Shown piece after piece: positions 1 through 8,255 of a DNA stretch of 58,779 nt. Below the pieces are notes generated by a model. The model was not told the DNA's origin. It did no database searches and saw only the letters and a list, made by a program, of their open reading frames with translations. A program made the position numbers and the translations under genes. The DNA comes from Paenibacillus sp. MSJ-34 (GTDB lineage: Bacteria; Bacillota; Bacilli; Paenibacillales; Paenibacillaceae). Numbering within the stretch: the stretch's first letter is position 1; the number at the start of each line of letters is the position of its first letter. The stretch is taken from positions 1 to 58,779 of the forward strand of contig NZ_JAHLPR010000046.1 in NCBI RefSeq assembly GCF_018918005.1. The letters run 5' to 3'.

Positions 1-164
1 AGTGTATCCACATAATGTTGACTTGAACCGAACGAACTGGGAAACCTCCACTTTTTTACAGTCCGCGAGGCAGATCCACTATATTCAGTGTTTGATATTA
101 CGGGCTTTCGAAATTTAGGTTTATGTTTAAAGCATTGCGCTCTAAACGCCGCAGCATAAACGGG

Positions 165-1058
165 CTATTCCTTCAGCGAACCTACCAGTACGCCCTTGAC
201 GAAATATTTTTGAACGAAAGGATACACGCATACGATCGGAATGGTTGCAACCATCATCGTGGCCATGGACAAGGATTTGCTCGTCACGCTCTTCATGGAA
301 GAAATCCGGGCCAACGCCGCCGAATCCACTCCCATGCTTTCGGTCATAATGTTGGAATCCAAAATTTGCTTCAATATCGTCTGGATCGGCAACAATTTTT
401 CGTCGGTAATGTAAATGCTGGCCAAAAACCATTCGTTCCAATGCATAACCGCCGTAAATAACGACAGCGTTGCGATAACCGGCCCCGAAAGCGGCAGGAT
501 GATGCGGAAAAATATGCCCCAGTTGCCGCTGCCGTCGATCTTCGCGGATTCCTCCAAACCGGCGGGCAATCCCCGAAAGAAGGTTCTGAATATAATCATG
601 TTCCATACGCTGATCAACAAAGGAATGATATAGACCCAGAAAGTATTCAACAAGTGAAGGGCTCGCATGAGCAAAAATGTGGGAATGAGTCCCCCGTTGA
701 AATACATCGTAATAATGCACATAATCATGTAATATTTGCGGCCGATCAATTCTTTCTTCGACATCCCGTATGCGAAGATGCTGGTCGCCAGAATCGCGGT
801 TACCGTCCCGACGGCCGTACGCGCCACCGATATGAAAAAGCCGTTGATTAATCGCTGGTCCTCGAAGACGATTTTATAATTCTCAAGCGTAAACTCCCGC
901 GGCCAAAAGGTGACGCCTCCCAGGGAAGTATCGAGCCCTTCGTTAAACGAAATGACGAGCGCGTTCCAGAACGGATAAAATGTAGAAAAGGACAGAACGA
1001 TTAAAAACGCATATATAAAAACAACCATCAAACGATCTCCAAAGCTATCGCGCACCAC
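165..1058 (-). CDS. Carbohydrate ABC transporter permease, LplC/YtcP type
   Basis: Inner-membrane permease of a sugar ABC importer, 297 aa, the usual length for this family. About six hydrophobic segments are visible, beginning near residue 10. The cytoplasmic EAA loop that contacts the ATPase is readable near residues 168-195 (EESAKIDGSGNW, then LPLSGPVIA). The C-terminus VQKYFVKGVLVGSLKE is typical of LplC/YtcP proteins, which serve oligosaccharide or polysaccharide-fragment importers. It follows the LplB-type partner by 30 bp and is surely cotranscribed with it. The binding protein of this system is not in the window and probably lies beyond position 1. Substrate unknown. No ATPase is encoded nearby, so a shared MsmX-type ATPase is likely. 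Confidence 0.92.
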   Translation of the reverse strand: MVRDSFGDRLMVVFIYAFLIVLSFSTFYPFWNALVISFNEGLDTSLGGVTFWPREFTLENYKIVFEDQRLINGFFISVARTAVGTVTAILATSIFAYGMSKKELIGRKYYMIMCIITMYFNGGLIPTFLLMRALHLLNTFWVYIIPLLISVWNMIIFRTFFRGLPAGLEESAKIDGSGNWGIFFRIILPLSGPVIATLSLFTAVMHWNEWFLASIYITDEKLLPIQTILKQILDSNIMTESMGVDSAALARISSMKSVTSKSLSMATMMVATIPIVCVYPFVQKYFVKGVLVGSLKE

Positions 1059-1088
1059 TGACTTTCACCTCCTGTAAATTGAGCGTTC

Positions 1089-2045
1089 TTACCATAAGCT
1101 GTTGCCGGATCTTCTTGCTATGTAATTCGCTATGGTCAGCAAACCGACGCTAACGACTGCCTTGAACAAACCGACTGCGGTAGCGTAAGAGAACCTGTAG
1201 TTATCGATACCGACGCGTATGACATAGGTGTCCAGCACGTCGGAAACATCCCTTAGGCCGTCATTGACCGCAAGCACCAAAATATCTTCATAGCCTGCGC
1301 TTATCAGGTTGCCGATCGCAAGAATCATAAAGATGATGACGACGGGCATAATGCTTGGAAGCGTGATTAAATAAATTTGTTTAAACCGGCTCGCGCCGTC
1401 CATGGAAGCGGCCTCGTACAAATGAGGGTCGACGCCGGCAATCGCCGCCAAATAAACGATCGAGTTGAAGCCGATCTCCTTCCAGACGTTCGTCGATACG
1501 AGGATCCCCCAGAAATAATCGGTCAGCGACAGGAAGTTAATCGGTTTGTCAACGATTCTGAGCTTCTCGAGCAATATATTGACGCTTCCGTTGTCAACGG
1601 AAAGCAAGGAACTGACAAGTCCGCCGATAATAACCCAGGACATAAAATGCGGAAGATAAGTGACCGTCTGCACGACTCTTTTGAAAACCATTTTGCGGAC
1701 CTCATTGAGCATCAGCGCGAGAATAATCGGCGCCGGAAATCCGATCAAAAATTTCAGCAGGCTGATCGCGATCGTGTTGCGCATCACCGTATAAAATTCC
1801 GGCGCCGTAAAGAACATATGGAAATGCTTAAACCCAGCCCATGGATTCACAAAAAAACTGTTGGTAAGCTTGTAGTCCTGAAAAGCGAACAAAATGCCGT
1901 ACATCGGTAAGTAACTAAATACGAAAATGAGCGCGAGCGCAGGCAGAACCATCAATTGGATATCCCACTGCGCCAAAAACCGCCTAACCGGCCCTTTGCG
2001 GTTTTTCTCGATCACGCGCTCCCGATTCGTTGAAATTTGAGCCAT
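1089..2045 (-). CDS. Carbohydrate ABC transporter permease, LplB type
   Basis: Partner permease of the LplC-type protein, 318 aa from the start chosen here. The frame is open to 2111, but the ATG at 2045 is preceded by a strong GGGGG ribosome site seven bases upstream, and the protein then begins MAQISTNRERV, a cytoplasmic basic tail before the first membrane segment (LMVLPALALIFVFSYLPMYG). The EAA loop reads YEAASMDGASRFKQIYLITLP. It is the first gene of a two-gene operon. Two dyads resembling those before the second transporter (2131-2144 and 2273-2286) lie upstream, so the neighbouring LacI protein is the likely regulator. The sugar is unknown. Confidence 0.92.
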   Translation of the reverse strand: MAQISTNRERVIEKNRKGPVRRFLAQWDIQLMVLPALALIFVFSYLPMYGILFAFQDYKLTNSFFVNPWAGFKHFHMFFTAPEFYTVMRNTIAISLLKFLIGFPAPIILALMLNEVRKMVFKRVVQTVTYLPHFMSWVIIGGLVSSLLSVDNGSVNILLEKLRIVDKPINFLSLTDYFWGILVSTNVWKEIGFNSIVYLAAIAGVDPHLYEAASMDGASRFKQIYLITLPSIMPVVIIFMILAIGNLISAGYEDILVLAVNDGLRDVSDVLDTYVIRVGIDNYRFSYATAVGLFKAVVSVGLLTIANYIARRSGNSLW

Positions 2046-2130
2046 CTTTATCCCCCCGTAGTAATAAATTGCATGACTTGCCGATTTGCCCGACGCTATC
2101 GCAGAGTTCAAAACAACATTCGAGCAAAAA

Positions 2131-2144
2131 TTAAAAGGTTTTAA
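2131..2144. promoter_or_regulatory. Candidate LacI operator O1 (lplB operon, proximal)
   Basis: TTAAAA-GG-TTTTAA, inside a longer A/T-rich dyad (about 2126-2150), 86 bp upstream of the lplB-type start. It has the same layout as the dyads at 2273-2286, 6746-6773 and 6905-6918. Confidence 0.6.
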
Positions 2145-2272
2145 CTTAATGTTTCCAGCCTGCCAATAAATTTTTGTTTAATCAATCGTATAAACTCAAT
2201 ATTATCATGTATGTATACGCTTACCTAAGGTGTGAAAAATAAAACGAAAACATCGTTTTTTTCAATTAAAAA

Positions 2273-2286
2273 TTAAAAGGCTTTAA
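2273..2286. promoter_or_regulatory. Candidate LacI operator O2 (lplB operon, distal)
   Basis: TTAAAA-GG-CTTTAA. Centre-to-centre distance to O1 is 142 bp, close to the 152 bp separating the pair before the second transporter. The rest of the gap 2046-2423 is A/T-rich and holds no convincing gene; a GATAAT-like -10 lies near 2200. Confidence 0.6.
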
Positions 2287-2423
2287 TTTATTATGTCTAT
2301 ATAATATATTCAAAGCAATAAATTTTCAATAGCAATATTGGTTTTTTTTGCAAAAAAAAAGAATTCAAGCCTTCGCGGGTGACGCGTGGAATGAATTCCT
2401 TCGTTCATATGAAAAATGAGAAT

Positions 2424-3419
2424 TTAATCCGATTTGGGAGCGGCCGTCGATTCGCGTACGATCAACTCCGGATCAAACTTGACCGTCATGCTCCGTTTCA
2501 AATTGCCGTCAATTTGTTTCAACAAAATATCGACCGCCGTTTTGCCGATTTGCGCCGACGGCTGTCTTACGGTCGTAAGATAGGGTTTTAGCGCGGACGC
2601 GAAGATTTGGTCGTCATAACCGACAACCGATACGTCTTGCGGCACGCGTATTCCGACCTCGCTTAAAGCGTTCATAAACCCGATCGCCAAATTGTCGTCT
2701 CCGGCGAATACGGCGGTCGGCAACGAACTCGCTTCCATCCATTTGCGGGCAATTTTGTATCCTTGCTTAATCGTAAATTCCCCTTGCTCGACCGCGAACG
2801 GCTCCAAACCCTCTTCCTGAAGCGCTTGTAAATATCCTTTCTCGCGTTCGATCGCGCTTAAGAAGAAGGCCGGTCCGCCAAGATGGGCGATTTTCTTATG
2901 CCCGAGCTCGATCAAATGCTTGGTCGCGTCGTATCCGCCTTTAAAGTTGTCGACGATGACGTTGGAAACCGACGGAATATCCTTCTGGTTATCGACCATC
3001 ACGAACGGGATTTTCCGTTTCTTCAGTTCGACAACGTAAGGGCCTTCATTGACCGGAGACAAAATAATGAGCCCGTCAACCCGGTCCTCCTGGATCAAAT
3101 AATGTTCCTCGTCTTCCATGCCCGACGATACGGACAACGCCAAATAATAGCCGTGCGCCTTGAGTACATCTGTAACTTCTTTCACAACCTCGTCGAGAAA
3201 GGAGTCTTGCAGTGTCGTCACGATTAAACCGATAATGCGCGTTTTGCCCCTTGCCAAACTTCTGGCGGCCGCATTCGGATGATAATCGAGCTCTTTAATT
3301 GCCTTCAGCACTTTTTCCCGGTTTTTTTCACGGACCGACGTCGAATTGTTCAATACGCGGGACACCGTGACGACCGATAATCCGGACTTTTTGGCCACGT
3401 CAAAAATATTAACCTTCAT
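2424..3419 (-). CDS. LacI/GalR-family transcriptional regulator
   Basis: 331 aa, full length for the family. Residues 2-50 form the LacI helix-turn-helix and hinge (IFDVAKKSGLSVVTVSRVLN, then NAAARSLARG). The remainder is the periplasmic-binding-protein-like sensor domain ending in the typical VGYDDQ and PELIVRESTA segments. Start ATG at 3419 follows an AGGAGCGAGG ribosome site. It is the last gene of the transporter operon that starts at 6703 and lies directly upstream of the lplB operon. The dyads before both operons make it the likely local sugar-responsive repressor, although direct binding is inferred. Confidence 0.93.
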   Translation of the reverse strand: MKVNIFDVAKKSGLSVVTVSRVLNNSTSVREKNREKVLKAIKELDYHPNAAARSLARGKTRIIGLIVTTLQDSFLDEVVKEVTDVLKAHGYYLALSVSSGMEDEEHYLIQEDRVDGLIILSPVNEGPYVVELKKRKIPFVMVDNQKDIPSVSNVIVDNFKGGYDATKHLIELGHKKIAHLGGPAFFLSAIEREKGYLQALQEEGLEPFAVEQGEFTIKQGYKIARKWMEASSLPTAVFAGDDNLAIGFMNALSEVGIRVPQDVSVVGYDDQIFASALKPYLTTVRQPSAQIGKTAVDILLKQIDGNLKRSMTVKFDPELIVRESTAAPKSD

Positions 3420-3469
3420 AGACCTCGCTCCTACAACCTTAAATGCTTATATTATAGTATATACCGAAG

Positions 3470-3495
3470 GGGAATGAAAATCCTTTCATTCCCCA
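3470..3495 (-). terminator. Stem-loop between SBP gene and lacI
   Basis: Perfect GGGGAATGAAA / TTTCATTCCCC hairpin with a very short loop. There is no good T-run on the minus strand, so it may act as a partial terminator or mRNA-stability stem that lowers lacI expression relative to the binding protein. Confidence 0.6.
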
Positions 3496-3525
3496 TACCG
3501 TTGACCCCGCTTCCTTTACTGTACC

Positions 3526-4875
3526 CTATTTATTGACGCGTTCCAATAGTTTATTCAATTTTTCTTGCAGCGCGGGCAATGCTTCGGCCGGTTTTTTGTC
3601 GCCGTTCTGCACCGGCTGCAATTCGTTAATAAACAATTCGTTAATTTGCGAGTAGTTGGCGACCAAATGGTTATACGATTCCACGCCATGCGTATTCGCG
3701 CCGTCATATACTTGCTTGATCAATGCCGGGTCGATGCCTTCAAAGGAATTATAGTATGTCTCCTTCGCTTTGTCGTTGATTGGCGGCGTGCCGCCGCTCA
3801 GCTCGATCGATTTCTCCTGCACTTCCTGGGTGATCATATATTTAATAAATTCGTAAGCTTCTTTCGGATGTTTCGAATCTTTCAGCACGAACAGCGGATC
3901 GATGTACAGCACGCTGCGCTCTTTCGGATCGCCGCCGATCGGCACGGCCGCTACGCCGACTTTGAAATCAAACTCGCTTTGACTCGCCAAGCTCCAGGAG
4001 CCGACGACGGACATCGCCACTTTCCCCGACAAGAACGGATCGCCGAATTGTCCGGCCACGGAATTGCTCCATGCAGGCGTCGGAGACACTTTTTTGTCAT
4101 GAATCAAACCGATCCATTTGTCGTAAGCGGCAATCGCTTCCGGCGAATCGAAATGCGTTTCGCTCGGCTTGCCACCGTTGGTCCACGTATCGTCCGAATA
4201 CACTTTCGCCCCGAAATAGGCCGGTCTCATATCCAGTTCGCCCCAACCGAAATCCACACCGTACTGGGATTTTGTAATATCTTCGTCGCGGATGGTCAGC
4301 TTGTCGGCATATTCCACCATCTTATCGAACGTCCAGCTTTCGTCGTTATAATCGGCCGGCGGATACGGCACGCCGGCTTGATCGAACAAATCTTTATTAT
4401 AGAGCAGCAAAGTGATGTAGTTGCTGAAAGGGATTCCGTACGTTTTGCCGTCCACTTTGTAAATATCCATCAACTCCGGCGCAATGCCGTAATCCGCCGG
4501 ATTGAAGTTATCCTCTTTCATAATGTCGGTTAGATCCGTGAGCATGCCTTTATTGTAATATTCCGCAAACCCGCCGTAACCGAAGTGCGACGTAATGTCC
4601 GGCGATTTCTTCGCCGCGATTTGCGCCTGCAGTTTGGAATCGAATTGCTCGTACGGCGCCTTATCGACCTTCACTTTAATGTTCGGATGCTTCGCTTCGA
4701 AATCCGGAATCAACTTCTCCACATACGTTCTGTCCGGCGAATCGATCGTATAATACGTAATCGTTACCGTCTTCCCGCTGCCGCCTCCCGTTTCCCCGCC
4801 GCAAGCGGTTAAAAACAACGAAAACAGCAACGTCAAACCGAGCAGCGCCAACAGCATTTTTTTCCCCTGTCTCAT
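3526..4875 (-). CDS. Sugar-binding lipoprotein of ABC importer
   Basis: 449-aa extracellular solute-binding protein (SBP family 1). It has a lipoprotein signal (KKMLLALLGLTLLFSLFLTAC, lipobox LTAC with Cys25) followed by a Gly-rich linker. The mature part shows family-1 hallmarks: an IPDFEAKHPNIKVKV segment, GIPFSNYITLLLYNKDLFDQAG, and SGKVAMSVVGSW. It lies 53 bp downstream of the MalG-type permease and upstream of lacI, so permeases, SBP and regulator form one operon. No ATPase is present. The sugar cannot be told from the sequence. Confidence 0.94.
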   Translation of the reverse strand: MRQGKKMLLALLGLTLLFSLFLTACGGETGGGSGKTVTITYYTIDSPDRTYVEKLIPDFEAKHPNIKVKVDKAPYEQFDSKLQAQIAAKKSPDITSHFGYGGFAEYYNKGMLTDLTDIMKEDNFNPADYGIAPELMDIYKVDGKTYGIPFSNYITLLLYNKDLFDQAGVPYPPADYNDESWTFDKMVEYADKLTIRDEDITKSQYGVDFGWGELDMRPAYFGAKVYSDDTWTNGGKPSETHFDSPEAIAAYDKWIGLIHDKKVSPTPAWSNSVAGQFGDPFLSGKVAMSVVGSWSLASQSEFDFKVGVAAVPIGGDPKERSVLYIDPLFVLKDSKHPKEAYEFIKYMITQEVQEKSIELSGGTPPINDKAKETYYNSFEGIDPALIKQVYDGANTHGVESYNHLVANYSQINELFINELQPVQNGDKKPAEALPALQEKLNKLLERVNK

Positions 4876-4928
4876 TCAAACATCCCCCTGTAAAGGTTTT
4901 TTTATATATCAAGCAATCGCAATGGCGA

Positions 4929-5813
4929 CTACTTAATACCGGTAAGAACAATGCCTTCGGTAAAGCGTTTCTGCGCGACCGAGAACAAGACGATAATCGG
5001 CAGCACCGTTAAGATGGACGCGCACATCAGCAAGTTCCACGGCGATATGCGGAATTTCGACGAGATCATCGCCGCCATGCCGATCGGCAGCGTAAATTTT
5101 TCTTGCGAGCTTAAATACAGCACCGGCGCCAGCAAATCGTTCCAAGTCCATATGAAGGTGAAAATAGCGACCGTCGCAATGGCCGGGCCGGACAGCGGCA
5201 GCGCAATATTCCAGAACATGCGGAACTCGCTGCAGCCGTCTATTTTGCCCGAGTCGTACAACTCGTTCGGCAGCGTGCTGAAAAACTGCCGCAGCAAAAA
5301 GATTTGATACGCCGAACCGAAAAAGGCCGGCACGATGAGCGGCAGAAACGTATCCATCCAGCCAAGCTCGGAAAACAGTATAAATTGCGGTATCATAATC
5401 GCCGGATAAGGCAGCATCATCGTAGAGATCATCAACATGAACAAAATTTGCTTCCCTTTCGCCCGAAAACGCGCGAACCCGTATGCGACCAGGGCCGAAG
5501 ACATCACTGTCCCGATCACGGAACTGATGGCGATAATCAAGCTGTTTTTATACAAAATGCCGAATTTGATTTCTTCATTGGTAAACAACGTCCGGAAGTT
5601 ATCCCAGGCGAATACCTCCGGAATCCAGGTCGGCGGAAAACGAAGCATTTCCTTCGTCGTTTTCAGCGATGTCGAGACCATAAAGAATAAAGGCGACAAC
5701 ATGGCGACGGTGCATACGAGCAAAATAAGGAAAGCGACGATTTGCCCGGCCGTTACTTTCTTTCTCTTATCCGCCTTGATCATCGGTTTGTTCTCCAGCG
5801 CGACTTGATTCAT
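4929..5813 (-). CDS. Carbohydrate ABC transporter permease, MalG/MsmG type
   Basis: 294-aa permease of the MalG (CUT1) type. The N-terminal cytoplasmic tail ends at KADKRKKVTAG and is followed by six hydrophobic segments. The EAA loop reads LYDSGKIDGCSEFRMFWNIALPLSGPAI and the C-terminus IVLTGIK. The ATG overlaps the last base of the upstream permease stop (TAATG), indicating translational coupling. It pairs with the 5813-6703 protein and is followed by the binding protein. Confidence 0.93.
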   Translation of the reverse strand: MNQVALENKPMIKADKRKKVTAGQIVAFLILLVCTVAMLSPLFFMVSTSLKTTKEMLRFPPTWIPEVFAWDNFRTLFTNEEIKFGILYKNSLIIAISSVIGTVMSSALVAYGFARFRAKGKQILFMLMISTMMLPYPAIMIPQFILFSELGWMDTFLPLIVPAFFGSAYQIFLLRQFFSTLPNELYDSGKIDGCSEFRMFWNIALPLSGPAIATVAIFTFIWTWNDLLAPVLYLSSQEKFTLPIGMAAMISSKFRISPWNLLMCASILTVLPIIVLFSVAQKRFTEGIVLTGIK

Positions 5814-6703
5814 TACTCCCGCCCTCCTTCATAGTAAACATAGCGATTCGAAGTTTTCATAATAATGATCGTGACGATCAAGATCGCAATGAGCAGCAGC
5901 CACGCCATCGCCGACGCATACCCTAAGCGGAAATCTTTAAATGCGCTTACATACAAGTTGTAAACATAGAACCGGGTCGCATAGTTCGGCCCGCCCTGCG
6001 TCATGACGTACGCTTGCGTAAACACCTGGAACGATTCGATGACAGACATGATCAACTGGAATAAAAATACGGGCGAAATCATCGGAAACGTGACGTTCCA
6101 GAACGTTTTCCAACGTCCCGCTCCGTCCAGCCGCGCAGCCTCCAACAAGCTTGCCGGAACCCCTTGCAGCCCGGCCAGGAAAATCAGCATCCCCGTACCC
6201 ATTCCCCAAAACGACATAATAATGAGCGCCCATAACGCATAATGCTCATCGAGCAGCCAAGCCGGCCCCTTCACGCCGAACCAAGACAATATGTAATTCA
6301 GAAAACCGATTTCGGGGTTGAACACCCAGAACCATAAAAGGGACATGGAGACGCCCGATACCATGCTCGGAAAATACATCGCCGTGCGGAAAAAGCCGCG
6401 GGCCGGCACTTTCTGGTTGATCAGCATCGCAAACAGCAAAGATAAAATCAACGATAGCGGCACGCTGATGAACGTATACTTTAACGTGACGGCAATGGAC
6501 TTATAGAACAACTCGTCCCGAAACAGCTCCTTGAAATTATCCAGTCCGATAAATGTCGGCTTGCTGATAATGTCGTAGTCCGTAAAGCTGTAATAAAGCG
6601 ATGCCAAAATCGGGTACATGGCAAACACGGCAAACCCGATCAACCACGGCATAATGAACAAATAAAAATACATTCCCTCTCTTCTCGATTCGGATAACTT
6701 CAT
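5813..6703 (-). CDS. Carbohydrate ABC transporter permease, MalF/UgpA type
   Basis: 296-aa permease of the CUT1 family and first gene of the permease-permease-SBP-LacI operon. Hydrophobic segments begin at residue 13. The EAA loop is readable as LLEAARLDGAGRWKTFWNVTFPMISP. The ATG at 6703 follows an AGGGGTTAAGGG ribosome site. Two dyads lie 43 and 200 bp upstream, so transcription is probably controlled by the LacI protein encoded at the end of the same operon. Confidence 0.93.
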   Translation of the reverse strand: MKLSESRREGMYFYLFIMPWLIGFAVFAMYPILASLYYSFTDYDIISKPTFIGLDNFKELFRDELFYKSIAVTLKYTFISVPLSLILSLLFAMLINQKVPARGFFRTAMYFPSMVSGVSMSLLWFWVFNPEIGFLNYILSWFGVKGPAWLLDEHYALWALIIMSFWGMGTGMLIFLAGLQGVPASLLEAARLDGAGRWKTFWNVTFPMISPVFLFQLIMSVIESFQVFTQAYVMTQGGPNYATRFYVYNLYVSAFKDFRLGYASAMAWLLLIAILIVTIIIMKTSNRYVYYEGGRE

Positions 6704-6745
6704 CCCTTAACCCCTCTCTCATTCTTTAAGCTTGGACGTCCAACC

Positions 6746-6773
6746 GCAAAAGTTAAAGGGCTTTAACTTTTGC
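6746..6773. promoter_or_regulatory. Candidate LacI operator O3 (perfect dyad)
   Basis: A perfect 13-bp inverted repeat, GCAAAAGTTAAAG and its complement, around a central GG. It is the best of the four related dyads and lies 43 bp before the permease start, where bound repressor would block transcription. Confidence 0.72.
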
Positions 6774-6904
6774 GAAAATAAAAAACCCCCGAACTCCTTA
6801 TCATGCAGCACCTCTGGTTTTTTACATTTTTTCCTAAAAAAATAATTGAATGCGTTTACTTGTCGGGTAAAAAAAATAACACCAAGCTGCCTTGTCCTTA
6901 AAAA

Positions 6905-6918
6905 TTAAAGGGCTTTAA
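6905..6918. promoter_or_regulatory. Candidate LacI operator O4
   Basis: TTAAAG-GG-CTTTAA with flanking A and T runs, centred 152 bp upstream of O3. Together with O3 it could support a repression loop. A/T-rich sequence between the two probably contains the promoter, but no clear -35/-10 pair could be fixed. Confidence 0.6.
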
Positions 6919-6987
6919 CTTTTTTATCTATTCTTATCATACGTTCTAATGGATTATTTTTCAATAGTTTTTTTTAATTTTTCTCAT

Positions 6988-7090
6988 GAAACTTTCGGCG
7001 ATGGCAAATCGTACTATATGGGAATCATGGATAAGGTCTACTATAATCCGAAGACCGGCGAGCGCGAATACGTTCGGGTCGAGGAATAAT
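6988..7090 (+). pseudogene. C-terminal remnant of a lost plus-strand gene
   Basis: A short frame reads FGDGKSYYMGIMDKVYY, NPKTGEREYVRVEE and a stop. It looks like the genuine end of a protein but has no start codon or ribosome site; upstream the frame dissolves into poly-T and the operator region. A hairpin (7094-7134) follows, as expected after a real gene. It is probably the tail of a gene removed when the adjoining transporter region was rearranged. The family is not recognised. Confidence 0.4.
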
Positions 7091-7093
7091 ACA

Positions 7094-7134
7094 TTCCCCG
7101 GAGCTTATCCATTCCGTATAGCCCCGGGGATGCT
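7094..7134. terminator. Hairpin terminator
   Basis: TCCCCGG / CCGGGGA stem followed on the plus strand by TGCTTTTATT. It could serve the plus-strand gene remnant or, less well, the minus-strand hydrolase gene ending at 7136. Confidence 0.45.
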
Positions 7135-7135
7135 T

Positions 7136-7801
7136 TTATTGGCGCAAATAGGCGCCGATTTGTTCGGCGGGCCGCAGTACGGAGCCGCCATGGCAAACTT
7201 CCAATCGGCCCGGCTTGATATGCTCCACGACTCGGGCGCTGCGCAGCGCCTCCTCCATGTCCGCGGTGAACATCGCCATCGGCCGCTTCAGCCGGCCGCC
7301 GCTTGATGTGAACAAATCGCCCGCAAGCATAACATCGTCTTGTTCATGATAATAAACGACATGTCCGGGCGAATGCCCCGGCGCGTGCAGCGGCGTTAAT
7401 CCGCCGACCTGCGCCAGCTTGCCTTGTCCGTCGGTTGGCAGCGCGCTTGCGATGCCTGCCGGCACCGATTGCGCCGCTTTCTTCCGCCGCGGGTACGGCT
7501 GCCTTCCTTCCATATACGGTATTTCAAGCTCATGCGCCATCACGGGAATATCTCCGCCGAAGGCGGCCAGCACCCGCGTTATCGCCCCGACATGATCGGA
7601 ATGGCCGTGCGTCAGCGCGATGCGGCGCAACGGCCCGTGTCCGCCGGCTTCAATCCGGCGCGTAATCTTTGCCGCCATCGGCCCGATGCCGGCGTCGACC
7701 AGCGTCCAGCCGTCCTCCTCCTTCACAAGCCATACATTGACGGGAATGAGTACCCATGCCCGCAAACTCCATATATGTTCCGATATTCTCGTCCATTTCA
7801 T
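7136..7801 (-). CDS. MBL-fold metallo-hydrolase
   Basis: 221-aa metallo-beta-lactamase-fold protein. The zinc motif HxHxDH is present as THGHSDHVG near residues 64-72. Further ligands are likely in HAPGHSPGHVVYY and in the Asp of LAGDLFTS, with a final His in EVCHGG. This is the glyoxalase-II/YflN-like branch; the substrate cannot be assigned. The start is supported by AAAGGA eight bases upstream. It is a single-gene unit with a near-consensus promoter and two tandem operator dyads, so expression is probably inducible. Confidence 0.9.
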   Translation of the reverse strand: MKWTRISEHIWSLRAWVLIPVNVWLVKEEDGWTLVDAGIGPMAAKITRRIEAGGHGPLRRIALTHGHSDHVGAITRVLAAFGGDIPVMAHELEIPYMEGRQPYPRRKKAAQSVPAGIASALPTDGQGKLAQVGGLTPLHAPGHSPGHVVYYHEQDDVMLAGDLFTSSGGRLKRPMAMFTADMEEALRSARVVEHIKPGRLEVCHGGSVLRPAEQIGAYLRQ

Positions 7802-7836
7802 CTTGATCGCATCCTTTCAATCCGCCGAATCTAATA

Positions 7837-7863
7837 TAACCATTGGTTACTAACCGTTGGTTA
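7837..7863. promoter_or_regulatory. Tandem 13-bp operator dyads
   Basis: TAACCATTGGTTA (7837-7849) and TAACCGTTGGTTA (7851-7863), two inverted repeats separated by one base, directly downstream of the -10 of the hydrolase promoter. The form fits a TetR or MarR-type repressor, but no such gene adjoins it. Confidence 0.65.
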
Positions 7864-7864
7864 T

Positions 7865-7894
7865 ATTATAGGACGAATCTTTTTCCCTTGTCAA
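7865..7894 (-). promoter_or_regulatory. Sigma-A promoter of the MBL hydrolase gene
   Basis: On the minus strand: TTGACA (7894-7889), an 18-bp spacer, TATAAT (7870-7865). Both hexamers match the consensus, and the tandem operators begin just after the -10. Confidence 0.8.
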
Positions 7895-7970
7895 CGAAAA
7901 TTTCGTCGGCCGGCTTTACACTGTTTCATGATGGATCAAACCGATGCTTGGCTGCATATCGTCCGATTGG

Positions 7971-8154
7971 CTAACGGATGTAGGAGACGCTATTTGAGCA
8001 AATTCGCGACTTTTCTAAATGTAACGGATTTGAGGAACCTAATTTTGGGAGATTCGTTCATTTCTCGCTAGAAAAACAACCAATAAGAGCTCCGGCTTCC
8101 GTTACAATCCGAAAAGACTTTTTCTTCCCACGATAAGGTCTTCCATTTCCGTTA
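7971..8154. repeat. Four-box intergenic element E1
   Basis: Two forward boxes (CTAACGGATGTAGGAGACGC at 7971-7990, GTAACGGATTTGAGGAACCT at 8021-8040) and two inverted boxes (8085-8104 and 8135-8154, each reading GTAACGGAA on the minus strand). Box spacing is 50, 64 and 50 bp, and the first and third spacers are weakly inverted copies. It has the same architecture as E2-E5. It lies 48 bp beyond the terminator of the aldolase gene and contains no ORF. Confidence 0.7.
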
Positions 8155-8202
8155 CAAATGATGAACGTCGAATTCGCTTATCCGCCAGTTTCCAATCGCA
8201 AA

Positions 8203-8243
8203 AAGGCATGACCGGCCGCCAAAGCGGAGCCGATCATGCCTTT
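8203..8243 (-). terminator. Intrinsic terminator of the aldolase gene
   Basis: AAAGGCATGAYCGGC stem with its complement; on the minus strand it is followed by TTTTTGCG. It lies 13 bp past the stop codon at 8256. Confidence 0.8.
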
Positions 8244-8255
8244 GTCTAAATCATC

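Noticed and set aside
118-145. Imperfect GTTTAAAGC...GCTCTAAAC inverted repeat at the window edge
   Set aside because: It could be a terminator after the LplC-type gene, but the stem is interrupted and the next gene is out of view, so no call was made.
7094-7134. Assignment of this hairpin as the hydrolase terminator
   Set aside because: On the minus strand it is followed by ATGTATTATTC, not a U-run; the plus-strand orientation fits better, so it was left unassigned.
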